Counted from the stretch's first letter, positions 33,336 through 45,513 are shown. The stretch is 64,000 bases of DNA from Streptomyces meridianus (GCF_023703325.1 NZ_JAMQGM010000028.1:62001-126000); one strand, 5' to 3'. Numbers and translations are program-made. The notes: a model not told the origin generated them from the sequence alone.

Positions 33336-34757
33336 GTGGACGGTTTCATCGGCCGGGAACGTGAGCTCACGGCGTTGGAGCGGATGCTGCGGCGCGTCGA
33401 GGACGGCGGCCGCACCGGGCGTCCCGGGCGGGCGGTCCTGATGCGCGGCCGGCGGCGGGTGGGCAAGTCCCGGCTGGTCGAGGAGTTCGTCGAGCACTCC
33501 GGAGCCCCGCACCTGTTCTTCACCGCCTCGGCCCAGTCCACCGCGGACACGGACGTGCAGGCGTTCGTCGAGGCGGCAGCCGCCTCGGACCTGCCCGGCG
33601 CCGGAAACTTCGTCGGGCAGTCGCCCCGGGACTGGGACGCTGCCTTCCGGCTGCTGGTGTCCGCCCTGCCCGCCGACCGGCCGAGCGTCGTCGTGCTCGA
33701 CGAGATGCCGTACCTGATCAGGAACGATCCGGGGTTCGAGGGCACGCTGCAGAAGTTCTTCGACCGGGAGCTGTCCCGGCGGCCCGTCCTCATTCTCTGC
33801 GTGGGTTCCGACCTGGCGATGATGGAGCGGCTCAACGACTACGACCGTCCCTTCCACCAGCGCGGCACCGAGATGGTGGTGCCTCCGCTCAGCCCCGCCG
33901 ACGTGGCGGACATGCTGGACCTGCCGGCCCCCGAGGCGTTCGACGCCTACCTCGTCTCCGGCGGGCTGCCGCTCGTCCTGGAGGAGTGGCCCCGGGGCGG
34001 CGGCGTCTTCGACTACCTGGAGGAGGTGGTCGAAGACCCGACATCGGCGCTCATCGTGAGCGGGGAACGCTCGCTCGCGGCGGAGTTCCCCCCGGACGCC
34101 CAGGCCCGGCTGGTCCTGGGGGTGATCGGAGCCGGCGAGCGTTCCCGTGCCCTGATCGGGCGGGCCGGTGGCGGTCTCCCGGCCAGCAGTCTCAACCGGG
34201 CTCTCCAACTCCTCACGGAGAAAAGGGTGGTGGAGGCAGTCGCTCCGCTGTCGGTCCGGCCCTCCAAGGAGACGCGCTACCAGGTGGCCGATCCCCATCT
34301 GCGGTTCTGGCTCGCCTTCCTCGGGCCGCACCTGTCCGAGATCGAGCGAGGCCGGGGCGATCTGACGTTGGCGCGCATGCGCACGTCCTGGACGTCCTGG
34401 CGCGGCCGGGCGATCGAACCGGTCGTCCGCGAGTCGCTGTTCCGGATGCGGGACGGAGGCGTGCCCGAGGGAACGGGCGCGGTGGGCGGCTACTGGACGC
34501 GGACCAACGATCCCGAGATCGACGTCGTCGCAGCGGACCGGGGCCCGATCGCCCAGCGGATCACGGCCGTCGGTTCGGTCAAGTGGCTGGAGAACCGCCC
34601 GTTCGACGCCCATGACCTCGCCGGTCTGCTCCGGCACCGCTCGCAGTTGCCCGGCGCGGACGAGACCACGCCGCTGATCGCCGTGGCCCGGGCCGGGGTC
34701 GCGGTCGACGGAGTGCGGGCGGCCGGGCCGGACGATCTCCTCGCCGCCTGGCGGTGA
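33336..34757 (+). CDS. ATP-binding protein, STAND/AAA-type with DUF234-like C-terminus
   Basis: 473 aa, GTG 33336, with GAGGCGAGG just upstream. Residues 1-230 are a P-loop ATPase of the archaeal/bacterial type: FIGRERELTALERMLR start, Walker A MRGRRRVGKSRLVEEF, Walker B SVVVLDEMPYL, and sensor-like LILCVGSDLAMMERL. A winged helix follows (LPASSLNRALQLLTEKRVVE). The C-terminal 110 residues resemble DUF234, a PD-(D/E)xK-like fold: VADPHLRFWLAFLGPHLSEI, WTRTNDPEIDVVAADRG, AVGSVKWLENRPFD. The nuclease-like carboxylates (EID, then a Lys in VKW) appear present. Biological role unknown; relatives are often found in mobile or defence settings. Confidence 0.85.
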   Translation: MDGFIGRERELTALERMLRRVEDGGRTGRPGRAVLMRGRRRVGKSRLVEEFVEHSGAPHLFFTASAQSTADTDVQAFVEAAAASDLPGAGNFVGQSPRDWDAAFRLLVSALPADRPSVVVLDEMPYLIRNDPGFEGTLQKFFDRELSRRPVLILCVGSDLAMMERLNDYDRPFHQRGTEMVVPPLSPADVADMLDLPAPEAFDAYLVSGGLPLVLEEWPRGGGVFDYLEEVVEDPTSALIVSGERSLAAEFPPDAQARLVLGVIGAGERSRALIGRAGGGLPASSLNRALQLLTEKRVVEAVAPLSVRPSKETRYQVADPHLRFWLAFLGPHLSEIERGRGDLTLARMRTSWTSWRGRAIEPVVRESLFRMRDGGVPEGTGAVGGYWTRTNDPEIDVVAADRGPIAQRITAVGSVKWLENRPFDAHDLAGLLRHRSQLPGADETTPLIAVARAGVAVDGVRAAGPDDLLAAWR

Positions 34758-34796
34758 TCAGGCGCGGACAGCGCGCACGACGTGAGGTGCGCATAC

Positions 34797-34844
34797 ACAC
34801 GAAGGGCCCGCCGCCCCGGGCGGGAAGCGGCGGGCCCTTCGTGT
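34797..34844. terminator. Strong bidirectional terminator
   Basis: An 18-bp perfect stem (34797-34814 with 34827-34844, GAAGGGCCCGCCGC core) with a 12-base loop between the convergent ATPase and NlpC/P60 genes. One of the most stable hairpins in the window. Confidence 0.85.
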
Positions 34845-34862
34845 CACAGGAGTCCGCGGGGG

Positions 34863-35633
34863 TCAGAGCACCCGGCGTGCGGAGGTCGGCGGGTAGTCGT
34901 CGAGGTTCTGCTTGACGACTCCCTTGTCCGGGTTGGCGGCGTCGATGTACTGGCCGCCGCCCACGTACACACCCACGTGGTAGGCGCTGCCGGTGCCGCC
35001 CCAGAAGATGAGGTCGCCGGGCTGGAGGGAGTCGACGGACACGGCGGTGCCGGTCGTTGACTGGTCCTGCGAGGTGCGCGGCAGGTTCACCCCGGCCGTC
35101 TTGAACGCCTGCAGCGTCAGACCGGAGCAGTCGTACGCGGACGGGCCGCTGGCCCCCATGACGTACGCCTTGCCGACCTGGGCCTGGAGGAACGACAGGA
35201 CGGAGGCGGCGGAACCGGTGCCCGAGAGCGTGGTGCGCGCCGCGGACCGGGAGGCGCGCTCCGCGGCAGCGGCGGCGGCCTTGGCCTTGGCCTCGGCCTT
35301 GCGCTCGGCGATCGTCCTGGCCTTCTTCGCCGCGGCCTTCTTCGCGGTGAGGGCGGCCTGCGCCTGCTCGGAACGGATCTCGGAGCGGTACTCGTAGTCG
35401 GCAGCCGCCTGCGCGGTGGCGGCGGTCGACTGGGCGGACGCATTCGCGACGGCCGCCGCCACGGCGGGCATCTCGACGGTCTTCTGCGCGGGCTCAGCGG
35501 CGTTCGCGGAGGCGGCCGCGCCGGTCACCGCGAAGGTGCTGAGGACGCCGCCGGCGACTCCGGTGCGCACGATCCACGCGGACGCAGTGCGACGGGGCTT
35601 CCGGCGGCTGGGTATGTGAGCGGTCTGGGACAT
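34863..35633 (-). CDS. Secreted NlpC/P60 peptidoglycan hydrolase
   Basis: 256 aa, ATG 35633 (an in-frame TGA lies two codons before it). The signal peptide is RRKPRRTASAWIVRTGVAGG plus a hydrophobic stretch ending at Ala-rich SANAAEPA. Residues 75-140 are an Ala/Lys/Glu coiled-coil-like helix. Residues 150-256 are NlpC/P60: AYDCSGLTLQAFKTAGVNLP carries the catalytic Cys (about 167), QPGDLIFWGGTGSAYHVGVY the His, and VGGGQYIDAANPD the third position, where a His is usual and is not seen. It probably cleaves stem peptides in the cell wall. No ribosome site precedes the start. Confidence 0.92.
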   Translation of the reverse strand: MSQTAHIPSRRKPRRTASAWIVRTGVAGGVLSTFAVTGAAASANAAEPAQKTVEMPAVAAAVANASAQSTAATAQAAADYEYRSEIRSEQAQAALTAKKAAAKKARTIAERKAEAKAKAAAAAAERASRSAARTTLSGTGSAASVLSFLQAQVGKAYVMGASGPSAYDCSGLTLQAFKTAGVNLPRTSQDQSTTGTAVSVDSLQPGDLIFWGGTGSAYHVGVYVGGGQYIDAANPDKGVVKQNLDDYPPTSARRVL

Positions 35634-36262
35634 GCATCAACGGCTACCAGGCGTGCAGGGGCTCCATCAAGAAGTGTGGAATGCGGCACAGTTGTCCCGT
35701 AGGAGCCCACAACGGCCCTCTGTCGATCTCCCCATGGTGTGTCCACCGGTAACCCACCGGTGTTGATCAGCGGCATGAGCACCTTCTTTCTTTGAATTGC
35801 CCGGATTGCTCTCCGCTTACCACCGGTGCCAGGGGGTGGCCAAGGGGGCTGCGCCCCGACGGGGGGTGCACGTGGTGCATGTCACGGCTCCCCGCGGGGC
35901 CGTCCCGAGTCCGTGAACGCATGCACGTACGGACCGGAACCCGTTCGGGGAGTCCGTCCACCGCTGTCCGCGAGGCGCTCGCAGGGGTGGTTCCGCGGTG
36001 GGTCCGCCGCGACGTCCGGAGGGCCCGGCGGAGCGCTATCAGATGTCCGGCGAGGGCTCGAATTCGCATCCAGACGGCATCGCTTGATAGTGGAGTCAAG
36101 GCTCCGACCAGCGAAAACGCAGGAGATTGTCACGTCTGGTGATCGCTCGGCCGCTTCACGTACGAAGATCACTGCTCATCCGTGTTCATGATCGTTCGTC
36201 AGGTGGTGGAGATCACAAAGTCGTTGTCCGCACCCGTGTCGCAGATCACAGACCGACAGGCA

Positions 36263-36268
36263 TAGGAT
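36263..36268 (+). promoter_or_regulatory. Putative -10 box of nuo operon
   Basis: TAGGAT within GGCATAGGATGCAAG. It would give a start near 36275 and a leader of about 130 bases. No good -35 is seen at 16-19 bases. Confidence 0.35.
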
Positions 36269-36283
36269 GCAAGCGAAATGGGC

Positions 36284-36303
36284 TTGTGAACTGCCTCACA
36301 TAA
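36284..36303. promoter_or_regulatory. Rex-like operator upstream of nuoA
   Basis: TTGTGAACTGCCTCACATAA contains TGTGA-N6-TCACA. It matches 12 of 16 positions of the Streptomyces Rex operator TGTGAACGCGTTCACA. It lies just downstream of the putative -10 box, a typical repressor position. Rex senses the NADH/NAD+ ratio, which would make sense for complex I. Confidence 0.55.
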
Positions 36304-36407
36304 CACGATCCACGCGGAGATCGGGGCGAGGTCCACAGCTCGACGCGTCTCTCCGACCGCGACGGAGGGACTCCGGCAGTCACCGTCGACTGGAAGGAGC
36401 GAGGAGC

Positions 36408-36767
36408 GTGAACGCCTATGCGCCCATCCTCGTGCTCGGCGCCCTCGGGGCAGGCTTCGCGATCTTCTCCGTGGTCATGGCGGCCCTCATCGGCCCCAAG
36501 CGCTACAACCGGGCGAAGCTCGAGGCGTACGAGTGCGGAATCGAGCCGACCCCGCAGCCGGCCGGCGGCGGGCGCTTTCCGATCAAGTACTACCTGACGG
36601 CGATGCTCTTCATCGTCTTCGACATCGAGATCGTCTTCCTCTACCCCTGGGCCGTGACCTTCGACGCCCTCGGGCTTTTCGGGCTCGTCGAGATGCTGCT
36701 CTTCGTGCTCACCGTCTTCGTCGCCTACGCCTACGTCTGGCGTCGGGGCGGCCTGGAATGGGACTAG
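36408..36767 (+). CDS. nuoA: NADH-quinone oxidoreductase subunit A
   Basis: 119 aa, GTG 36408 behind AAGGAGCGAGGAGC. Three transmembrane helices of complex I near the quinone site. Marks: [20 protein letters not shown], the loop [18 protein letters not shown] with its conserved Cys, [20 protein letters not shown], and the last helix [20 protein letters not shown]. First gene of the nuoA-N operon; nuoB follows after 25 bases. Confidence 0.97.
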   Translation: MNAYAPILVLGALGAGFAIFSVVMAALIGPKRYNRAKLEAYECGIEPTPQPAGGGRFPIKYYLTAMLFIVFDIEIVFLYPWAVTFDALGLFGLVEMLLFVLTVFVAYAYVWRRGGLEWD

Positions 36768-36792
36768 GGGCCCGGAAAAGGAGAGCACAGCC

Positions 36793-37347
36793 ATGGGAAT
36801 CGAAGAGAAACTGCCGAGCGGCTTTCTCCTGACCACGGTGGAACAGGCCGCGGGCTGGGTGCGCAAGTCGTCCGTCTTCCCCGCCACGTTCGGCCTCGCC
36901 TGCTGCGCCATCGAGATGATGACCACCGGAGCAGGCCGCTACGACCTCGCCCGCTTCGGCATGGAGGTCTTCCGCGGCTCACCGCGCCAGGCCGACCTGA
37001 TGATCGTGGCCGGCCGGGTGAGCCAGAAGATGGCCCCCGTCCTGCGCCAGGTCTACGACCAGATGCCCAACCCCAAGTGGGTCATCTCGATGGGCGTCTG
37101 CGCCTCCTCCGGAGGCATGTTCAACAACTACGCGATCGTCCAGGGCGTCGACCACATCGTGCCGGTCGACATCTATCTGCCCGGCTGCCCGCCGCGCCCC
37201 GAGATGCTGATGGACTCCATCCTCAAGCTCCACCAGAAGATCCAGGGCGAGAAGCTCGGCGTGAACCGCGAGGAAGCGGCCCGCGAGGCCGAGCAGGCGG
37301 CACTCAAGGCACTCCCGACGATCGAGATGAAGGGGCTGCTGCGGTGA
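36793..37347 (+). CDS. nuoB: NADH-quinone oxidoreductase subunit B
   Basis: 184 aa, ATG 36793 with AAAGGAGA upstream. It carries cluster N2, which donates electrons to the quinone: adjacent Cys pair in [11 protein letters not shown], Cys in [13 protein letters not shown], and Cys in [13 protein letters not shown]. The C-terminal 30 residues form a charged helix ([20 protein letters not shown]). Stop overlaps nuoC start by four bases (GTGA). Confidence 0.98.
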   Translation: MGIEEKLPSGFLLTTVEQAAGWVRKSSVFPATFGLACCAIEMMTTGAGRYDLARFGMEVFRGSPRQADLMIVAGRVSQKMAPVLRQVYDQMPNPKWVISMGVCASSGGMFNNYAIVQGVDHIVPVDIYLPGCPPRPEMLMDSILKLHQKIQGEKLGVNREEAAREAEQAALKALPTIEMKGLLR

Positions 37348-38087
37348 GCGAGAAGTCCAACGGCGTGAACCCCGACAAGGACCTCAACGCCCAGAACCTG
37401 CCCGGCATGCGCGGCGACCACGGAGACGTCGTCGCGACCCGGCACGGCATGTTCGGCGCCAATAACGGCGGCGACACGTCCGGTTACGGCGGGCTCGTGC
37501 GGACCGTGGCCATGCCCGGCGCCGGCGCCCGCCCGTACGGCGGCTGGTTCGACGAGGTGGCCGACGAACTCGAGGGCGCCCTCGAGGAGCAGGGCCTGGA
37601 GCCCGGGAACGCCATCGAGAAGACGGTCGTCGACCGCGGTGAGCTGACCTTCCACATCGCCCGCGAGCACCTGCTCCAGGTGGCGAAGACGCTGCGGGAC
37701 GACCCTGCGCTCCGCTTCGAGCTGTGCACCGGCGTCAGCGGCGTCCACTTCCCGGGCCCGGAGAGCAAGGGGCGGGAGTTGCACGCGGTCTACCACCTGC
37801 GCTCGATCACCCACAACCGGCTGATCCGGCTCGACGTGAGCGCCCCCGACAGCGATCCCCACATCCCGTCCGTCGTCCCGGTCTACCCGACCAACGACTG
37901 GCACGAGCGGGAGACCTACGACTTCTTCGGCATCGTCTTCGACGGTCACCCCGCGCTGACGCGGATCATGATGCCGGACGACTGGCAGGGCTTCCCGCAG
38001 CGCAAGGACTACCCGCTCGGCGGCATTCCCGTCGAGTACAAGGGCGCCCAGATCCCGGCTCCCGACCAGCGGAGGTCGTACTCCTGA
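37344..38087 (+). CDS. nuoC: NADH-quinone oxidoreductase subunit C
   Basis: 247 aa. GTG 37344 is in GTGA overlap with nuoB; the longer ORF from 37077 is a shadow. The N-terminal 60 residues are a Streptomyces-type extension. The 30-kDa domain follows with [40 protein letters not shown] and the family signature [20 protein letters not shown] then [12 protein letters not shown]. It is in the peripheral arm next to NuoD. It ends in TGATG overlap with nuoD. Confidence 0.97.
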   Translation: MSEKSNGVNPDKDLNAQNLPGMRGDHGDVVATRHGMFGANNGGDTSGYGGLVRTVAMPGAGARPYGGWFDEVADELEGALEEQGLEPGNAIEKTVVDRGELTFHIAREHLLQVAKTLRDDPALRFELCTGVSGVHFPGPESKGRELHAVYHLRSITHNRLIRLDVSAPDSDPHIPSVVPVYPTNDWHERETYDFFGIVFDGHPALTRIMMPDDWQGFPQRKDYPLGGIPVEYKGAQIPAPDQRRSYS

Positions 38088-39409
38088 TGTCCACTTCCCA
38101 CGCGACTCCTCGCGAGACCACCGAGGGCACGGTCTACACCGTCACCGGCGGCGACTGGGACGAGGTCGCCCAGGCCGCCGCGAAGACCGACGACGAGCGG
38201 ATCGTCGTCAACATGGGCCCGCAGCACCCGTCCACCCACGGCGTGCTCCGGCTCATCCTGGAAATCGACGGCGAGACGGTGACCGAGGCCCGCTGCGGCA
38301 TCGGCTACCTCCACACCGGCATCGAGAAGAACCTCGAGTACCGGAACTGGACGCAGGGCACCACCTTCGTCACGCGCATGGACTACCTCACCTCGTTCTA
38401 CAACGAGACCGGGTACTGCCTGGCCGTGGAGAAGCTGCTCGGCATCGAGGACGACATCCCGGACCGGGCGACGATCATCCGGGTGCTGCTGATGGAGCTG
38501 AACCGGCTCTCCTCGCACCTGGTGTGCATCGCCACGGGCGGCATGGAGCTCGGCGCCACCACGATCATGATCTACGGCTTCCGGGACCGCGAGATGATCC
38601 TGGACCTGTACGAGCTGATCACCGGCCTGCGGATGAACCACGCGTACATCCGTCCCGGCGGCCTCGCCCAGGACCTGCCGCCCGGCGCGGTCGACCAGGT
38701 CCGCGAGTTCGTCAAGAAGATGAAGAAGAACATGCCGGAGTACGACAAGCTCGCCACCGGCAACCCCGTCTTCAAGGCCCGCATGCAGGGCGTCGGTCAC
38801 CTCGACCTCGCCGGCTGCATGGCCCTGGGCGCGACCGGCCCGATCCTGCGCTCCGCCGGCCTGCCGCACGACCTGCGCAAGGCCCAGCCGTACTGCGGCT
38901 ACGAGACGTACGACTTCGAGGTGCCGACCACCGACACCTGCGACTCCTACGGCCGCTTCCTGGTCCGGCTCGAGGAGATGCGCCAGTCGCTCGGGATCAT
39001 CGAGCAGTGCCTCGACCGGCTCGAGCCCGGCCCGGTGATGGTGGGTGACAAGAAGATCGCCTGGCCCGCGCAGCTGGCGCTCGGCCCGGACGGACTCGGC
39101 AACTCGCTCGACCACATCAAGAACATCATGGGCACCTCCATGGAGGCGCTGATCCACCACTTCAAGCTGGTCACCGAGGGCTTCCGGGTCCCGCCCGGCC
39201 AGGTGTACACGGCGGTGGAGTCGCCCAAGGGCGAACTGGGAGTGCACGCCGTCAGCGACGGCGGAACCCGTCCCTACCGGGTCCACTTCCGTGACCCTTC
39301 CTTCACCAACCTCCAGGCCATGGCAGCGATGTGCGAGGGCGGCCAGGTCGCCGACGTCATCGTGGCCGTGGCGAGCATCGACCCCGTGATGGGAGGCGTC
39401 GACCGGTGA
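38087..39409 (+). CDS. nuoD: NADH-quinone oxidoreductase subunit D
   Basis: 440 aa, ATG 38087 with GGAGG 11 bases upstream. 49-kDa quinone-site subunit: [20 protein letters not shown] contains the quinone-binding HP-THG loop. Next come [40 protein letters not shown] and the C-terminal [20 protein letters not shown]. The last residues (MGGVDR) end in GTGA overlap with nuoE. Length normal for actinobacteria. Confidence 0.98.
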   Translation: MSTSHATPRETTEGTVYTVTGGDWDEVAQAAAKTDDERIVVNMGPQHPSTHGVLRLILEIDGETVTEARCGIGYLHTGIEKNLEYRNWTQGTTFVTRMDYLTSFYNETGYCLAVEKLLGIEDDIPDRATIIRVLLMELNRLSSHLVCIATGGMELGATTIMIYGFRDREMILDLYELITGLRMNHAYIRPGGLAQDLPPGAVDQVREFVKKMKKNMPEYDKLATGNPVFKARMQGVGHLDLAGCMALGATGPILRSAGLPHDLRKAQPYCGYETYDFEVPTTDTCDSYGRFLVRLEEMRQSLGIIEQCLDRLEPGPVMVGDKKIAWPAQLALGPDGLGNSLDHIKNIMGTSMEALIHHFKLVTEGFRVPPGQVYTAVESPKGELGVHAVSDGGTRPYRVHFRDPSFTNLQAMAAMCEGGQVADVIVAVASIDPVMGGVDR

Positions 39410-40250
39410 CAGACGTCAGCCTGGGCATCCCGCAGATGCCCGCCCCCGACTACCCGGCCGAGGTCCGGGCCCGGCTCGAGACGGACGCCCGGGAGGTGAT
39501 CGCCCGCTACCCCGACAGCCGTTCGGCGCTGCTGCCGCTGCTGCACCTCGTGCAGTCGGAGGAGGGGTACGTCACCCGCACCGGCGTGAAGTTCTGCGCC
39601 GAGATGCTCGACCTCACCACCGCCGAGGCCACCGCGGTCGCCACCTTCTACTCCATGTACCGGCGCAAGGCCGGCGGCGACTACCAGGTCGGCGTCTGCA
39701 CCAACACGCTGTGCGCGGTCATGGGCGGCGACGCCATCTTCGAGGAGCTCCAGGAGCACCTGGGCGTCGGAAACGGCGAGACCACCGAGGACGGCAGGGT
39801 CACCCTCGAGCACATCGAGTGCAACGCGGCCTGCGACTTCGCCCCCGTGATCATGGTGAACTGGGAGTTCTTCGACAACCAGACGCCGGAGTCCGCGAAG
39901 GGCCTCGTCGACGACCTGCGGGCCGGGCGCACCGTCGAACCCACCCGCGGCGCCCCGCTGTGCTCCTTCAAGGAGACCTCCCGCATCCTCGCCGGCTTCC
40001 CCGACACCCGTGACGGCGCGGTCTCGGCCACCGGCGGCGCCGGCCCCGCCTCGCTCGCCGGGCTCCGCCTGGCCCGCGGCGAGGCCGAGCCCGGCAAGGT
40101 CGTCTCGCCCCGCTCCGGGTCCGCGGCCCCGCGCACCGGCCCCGACGCCGAGTCGGCCGCGCGGCACGACAGTTCGCACGACGCCCCGCAGAAGACGTCC
40201 GCCTCCGACCCCGAGCACCCGGCCGGACCGGTCGCCGAGGAGGGTGAGTG

Positions 40251-40251
<1 letters not shown>
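39406..40251 (+). CDS. nuoE: NADH-quinone oxidoreductase subunit E
   Basis: 281 aa, GTG 39406 in overlap with nuoD. The thioredoxin-like 2Fe-2S (N1a) domain is in residues 1-200: the cluster Cys are in [14 protein letters not shown] and [15 protein letters not shown]. The last ~75 residues (from about 205, [20 protein letters not shown] onward) are a low-complexity Ala/Ser/Pro/Asp tail absent from E. coli NuoE. TGATG overlap with nuoF. Confidence 0.97.
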
Positions 40252-41615
<1,364 letters not shown>

Positions 41616-41617
41616 CC

Positions 41618-44107
41618 ATGACTGTCACCACGAACAACGCCCCCACGGGCGGCGGCGAGGCGGCCGTACCACCGGAAGACCTCGTGTCCGTCTCCATCGA
41701 CGGCGTCGAGATCTCCGTCCCCAAGGGGACGCTGGTGATCCGGGCCGCCGAGCTCCTCGGCATCGAGATCCCGCGCTTCTGCGACCACCCGCTGCTCGAC
41801 CCGGCAGGCGCCTGCCGGCAGTGCATCGTCGAGGTCGAGGGCCAGCGCAAGCCGATGGCCTCGTGCACCATCACCTGCACCGACGGGATGGTGGTCAGGA
41901 CCCAGCTCACCTCGCCGGTGGCCGAGAAGGCCCAGCGCGGGGTGATGGAGCTGCTGCTCATCAACCACCCGCTGGACTGCCCGGTCTGCGACAAGGGCGG
42001 CGAGTGCCCGCTGCAGAACCAGGCGATGAGCGCGGGCCGGGCCGACAGCCGCTTCGAGGGGAAGAAGCGGACCTTCGAGAAGCCGGTCCCGATCTCCACC
42101 CAGGTTCTGCTGGACCGCGAGCGCTGCGTGCTCTGCGCCCGCTGCACCCGGTTCTCCAACCAGATCGCCGGCGACCCGATGATCGAGCTGCTCGAACGCG
42201 GCGCGCTCCAGCAGGTCGGCACCGGAGAGGGCGACCCCTTCGAGTCGTACTTCTCCGGCAACACCATCCAGATCTGCCCGGTCGGCGCCCTGACCTCGGC
42301 CGCCTACCGGTTCCGCTCCCGTCCGTTCGACCTCGTCTCGTCGCCGAGCGTGTGCGAGCACTGCGCCGGAGGCTGTGCGACCCGCACCGACCACCGGCGC
42401 GGCAAGGTCATGCGCCGCCTGGCGGCCGACGACCCGCAGGTCAACGAGGAGTGGATCTGCGACAAGGGCCGCTTCGGCTTCCGCTACGCGCAGCGTCCCG
42501 ACCGCCTCACCACCCCGCTGGTGCGCAACGCGGAGACCGGTGAGCTGGAGACGGCGAGCTGGCCCGAGGCGCTGGAGGCGGCGGCGAAGGGCCTGGCGGC
42601 GGCGAAGGGCCGTACCGGCGTGCTGACCGGCGGCCGGCTGACCGTCGAGGACGCCTACGCCTACGCCAAGTTCGCGCGCGTCGCCCTCGACACCAACGAC
42701 ATCGACTTCCGCGCCCGCGTCCACAGCGGTGAGGAGTCGGAGTTCCTGGCCGCGCACGTCGTCGGACGCGGTGTCAGCCTGGACGGGTCGGGCGTCTCGT
42801 ACGCCTCGCTCGAGCAGGCCCCGGCCGTGCTGCTGGTGGGGTTCGAATCCGAGGAGGAGTCCCCGGGCGTCTTCCTGCGGCTGCGCAAGGCGCACCGCAA
42901 GTACGGACAGCGCCTGTTCGCGCTCGCCACCCACGCCACCCGCGGTCTGACGAAGGCGGGCGGCACCCTGCTGCCTGCCGCCCCCGGTACCGAGCCGGCC
43001 TGGCTCAACGCCCTCGGCACCGGGGCCGGCCTCGAAGGCGCGGGCCGCGAGGCGTCGGAGGCGCTGCGCACCGAGGGCGCCGTGATCGTCGTCGGCGAGC
43101 GGCTGGCGGGGGTGCCGGGTGCGCTGAGTGCGGTCGTCCGCACCGCCACCGCCACCGGCGCCGCACTGGTGTGGGTCCCGCGTCGGGCCGGTGAGCGCGG
43201 CGCGCTCGAGGCGGGCGCGCTGGCCGGGCTGCTGCCCGGCGGACGCCCCGCCACCGACCCCCGCGCCCGGGACGAGGTCGCGGCCGTCTGGGGCGGCACG
43301 CTGCCGCACGGGCACGGACGGGACACCGGCGAGATCGTCGAGGCCGCGGCCGGCGGCGCGCTGGGCGCGCTGCTCGTCGCGGGCGTCGAGGTCGCGGACC
43401 TGCCCGACCCGAAGCGGGCCGCCGAGGCGCTGGATGCGGTCGGCTTCCTCGTCAGCCTGGAGCAGCGGCCCTCGGAGGTCACCGAGCGGGCCGACGTGGT
43501 CCTGCCGGTCGCGGCGGTCGTCGAGAAGGCGGGCACCTTCCTCAACTGGGAGGGCCGGGGCCGGCCGTTCGAGGCCGCCGTGAAGCCCGACCAGATGACG
43601 CGTCGCGGGACCACCCCCGACGGCCGCGTGCTGCACATGCTCGCGGACGCCATGGACACCCCGCTCGGGCTGCCCGACGTCCGCGCCGCGCGCGCCGAGC
43701 TGGAGCGCCTGGGCACCTGGACCGGCGCACGTGCCGCCGAACCGGACGTCCGGGCGGCGAAGCCGGCCGAACCCGGCCGCGGCGAGGCCGTGCTCGCGAG
43801 CCACCGGATGCTGCTCGACCGGGGTCGTCTCCAGGACGGCGACGAGGCGCTGGCGGGCACCCGGCACGCTGCGGTCGCCCGGCTCTCCGCCGCCACGGCC
43901 GAGGAGGCCGGCGTCCGGGACGGCGAGCCGGTGCAGGTCTGCGGACCGCACGGTTCGGTCCGCCTCCCGCTCCAGGTCACCCCGATGCCCGACCGGGTGG
44001 TGTGGCTGCCGGGCAACTCCGCCGGTGAGTCCACCCTCCAGCGTGAACTGGGCTCCGTTCCGGGCCAGTCGGTAACGATCTCCGCCGCCGAGGAGGTGCA
44101 GGCATGA
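41618..44107 (+). CDS. nuoG: NADH-quinone oxidoreductase subunit G
   Basis: 829 aa, ATG 41618, two bases after the nuoF stop. Iron-sulfur chain: N1b Cys in [21 protein letters not shown]5 with its His ligand in [19 protein letters not shown]4 in [10 protein letters not shown] with the fourth Cys in [10 protein letters not shown]. The extra N7 site CEHCAGGC with a distant Cys in [14 protein letters not shown] is also complete. The molybdopterin-oxidoreductase-like body lacks a visible cofactor site and is Ala/Gly-rich. ATGA overlap with nuoH. Confidence 0.97.
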   Translation: MTVTTNNAPTGGGEAAVPPEDLVSVSIDGVEISVPKGTLVIRAAELLGIEIPRFCDHPLLDPAGACRQCIVEVEGQRKPMASCTITCTDGMVVRTQLTSPVAEKAQRGVMELLLINHPLDCPVCDKGGECPLQNQAMSAGRADSRFEGKKRTFEKPVPISTQVLLDRERCVLCARCTRFSNQIAGDPMIELLERGALQQVGTGEGDPFESYFSGNTIQICPVGALTSAAYRFRSRPFDLVSSPSVCEHCAGGCATRTDHRRGKVMRRLAADDPQVNEEWICDKGRFGFRYAQRPDRLTTPLVRNAETGELETASWPEALEAAAKGLAAAKGRTGVLTGGRLTVEDAYAYAKFARVALDTNDIDFRARVHSGEESEFLAAHVVGRGVSLDGSGVSYASLEQAPAVLLVGFESEEESPGVFLRLRKAHRKYGQRLFALATHATRGLTKAGGTLLPAAPGTEPAWLNALGTGAGLEGAGREASEALRTEGAVIVVGERLAGVPGALSAVVRTATATGAALVWVPRRAGERGALEAGALAGLLPGGRPATDPRARDEVAAVWGGTLPHGHGRDTGEIVEAAAGGALGALLVAGVEVADLPDPKRAAEALDAVGFLVSLEQRPSEVTERADVVLPVAAVVEKAGTFLNWEGRGRPFEAAVKPDQMTRRGTTPDGRVLHMLADAMDTPLGLPDVRAARAELERLGTWTGARAAEPDVRAAKPAEPGRGEAVLASHRMLLDRGRLQDGDEALAGTRHAAVARLSAATAEEAGVRDGEPVQVCGPHGSVRLPLQVTPMPDRVVWLPGNSAGESTLQRELGSVPGQSVTISAAEEVQA

Positions 44108-45513
44108 TCGGGCACCTGGCAGCCGGGACCGTGCTGGCGCAGGAAGACCTGTCGATGTTCGGCCGCGACCCGTGGTGGCTGGTCGTCATCAAGGCGGTCT
44201 TCTGCTTCGCGTTCCTGATGCTGACCGTGCTGTTCTCGATCGTCTGGGAACGCAAGGTCGTCGCGTGGATGCAGCTGCGCATCGGCCCCAACCGGCACGG
44301 CCCCTGGGGCATGCTCCAGAGCCTCGCCGACGGCATCAAGCTGATGCTGAAGGAAGACGTCATCGTCAAGCGGGCCGACAAGCTCGTGTACGTGCTGGCG
44401 CCGATCGTCGCCGCGATCCCGGCCTTCATGGCGATCGCGGTGATCCCGTTCGGTCCGGCCGGCAACGAGATCTCGATCTTCGGCCAGCGCACCGCGATGC
44501 AGCTCACCGACCTGCCGATCGCGGTCCTCTACATCCTGGCCGTCGCCTCCGTCGGCATCTACGGCATCGTGCTCGCCGGATGGTCGTCCGGCTCGACGTA
44601 CCCGCTGCTCGGCGGCCTGCGCTCGTGCGCGCAGATGATCTCCTACGAGATCGCGATGGGCGCCGCGTTCGCCTCGGTGTTCCTCTACTCCGGCTCGATG
44701 TCGACGTCGGCGATCGTGGACGCCCAGCAGGACCGCTGGTTCATCGCGCTGCTGCCGGTGTCGTTCCTCATCTACGTCGCGACGATGGTCGGTGAGACGA
44801 ACCGGGCCCCGTTCGACATGCCGGAGTCCGAGGGCGACCTGGTCGGCGGCTTCAACACCGAGTACTCGTCCATCAAGTTCGCGATGTTCATGCTCGCCGA
44901 GTACGTGAACATGGTGACGGTCTCGGCGGTCGCGACCACCCTGTTCCTGGGCGGCTGGCGGGCCCCGTACCCGATCAGCACCCTCTGGGAGGGCGCGAAC
45001 CACGGCTGGTGGCCGCTGCTCTGGTTCACCGTCAAGGTGCAGCTGCTGCTGTTCTTCTTCATCTGGCTGCGCGGCACGCTGCCCCGCGTGCGCTACGACC
45101 AGCTGATGAAGCTCGGCTGGAAGGTCCTCATCCCGGTCTCGGTGGTCTGGCTGATGCTGGTCGCCACCGTGCGGGCGCTGCGCAACGAGAACTACGACTT
45201 CCAGAACATCGTGCTCTACGTGGGCGGAGCGGTCATCACCGTCCTGCTGCTGTCGTTCCTGGTCGACCTCTTCCGGGACCGCGACCGCAGGAAGGCCGAG
45301 CAGGAGTCCGCGGAGTCGGCTGCCGAGTTCGACCCGATGGCAGGAGGGTTCCCGGTGCCGCCGCTGCCCGGGCAGACCCTGCCGCCCGTTCCGCGCCGGC
45401 GGTCCCGCCACGAGCGCACGCTCGTCGGCAGCGGTCCGGCGACCACCGCAACGTCCCCGGGGGACACGTCCGAACCCCCGGCCGGCACAGGTAAGGAGGC
45501 CGACGATGCCTGA
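44104..45513 (+). CDS. nuoH: NADH-quinone oxidoreductase subunit H
   Basis: 469 aa. About eight helices forming the quinone chamber roof: [20 protein letters not shown] is the ND1 signature, then [35 protein letters not shown] and [21 protein letters not shown] cytosolic tail of about 90 residues (from [20 protein letters not shown]) is Pro/Arg-rich and not found in shorter homologues. It overlaps nuoI by 8 bases. Confidence 0.98.
   Translation: MIGHLAAGTVLAQEDLSMFGRDPWWLVVIKAVFCFAFLMLTVLFSIVWERKVVAWMQLRIGPNRHGPWGMLQSLADGIKLMLKEDVIVKRADKLVYVLAPIVAAIPAFMAIAVIPFGPAGNEISIFGQRTAMQLTDLPIAVLYILAVASVGIYGIVLAGWSSGSTYPLLGGLRSCAQMISYEIAMGAAFASVFLYSGSMSTSAIVDAQQDRWFIALLPVSFLIYVATMVGETNRAPFDMPESEGDLVGGFNTEYSSIKFAMFMLAEYVNMVTVSAVATTLFLGGWRAPYPISTLWEGANHGWWPLLWFTVKVQLLLFFFIWLRGTLPRVRYDQLMKLGWKVLIPVSVVWLMLVATVRALRNENYDFQNIVLYVGGAVITVLLLSFLVDLFRDRDRRKAEQESAESAAEFDPMAGGFPVPPLPGQTLPPVPRRRSRHERTLVGSGPATTATSPGDTSEPPAGTGKEADDA

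Larger units (their letters stand above)
35634..36407. other. Divergent regulatory region nlpC/nuoA
   Basis: 774 bases. The left part (35634-35830) is the leader of the NlpC/P60 gene; an open frame on the minus strand from ATG 35776 has a ribosome-like AAGAAGG but uses a TTA codon and weak codon bias. The middle (35830-36060) shows nothing clear. The right part (36060-36400) is less GC-rich and carries nuo control elements: AGATCACA repeated at 36210 and 36243 (33 bases apart), a TAGGAT -10-like box and a Rex-like palindrome. Confidence 0.5.

Noticed and set aside
35634..35840. A cyclic di-AMP riboswitch before the NlpC/P60 gene
   Set aside because: Such switches are common before Streptomyces cell-wall hydrolases, but the expected conserved core was not found on reading the leader.
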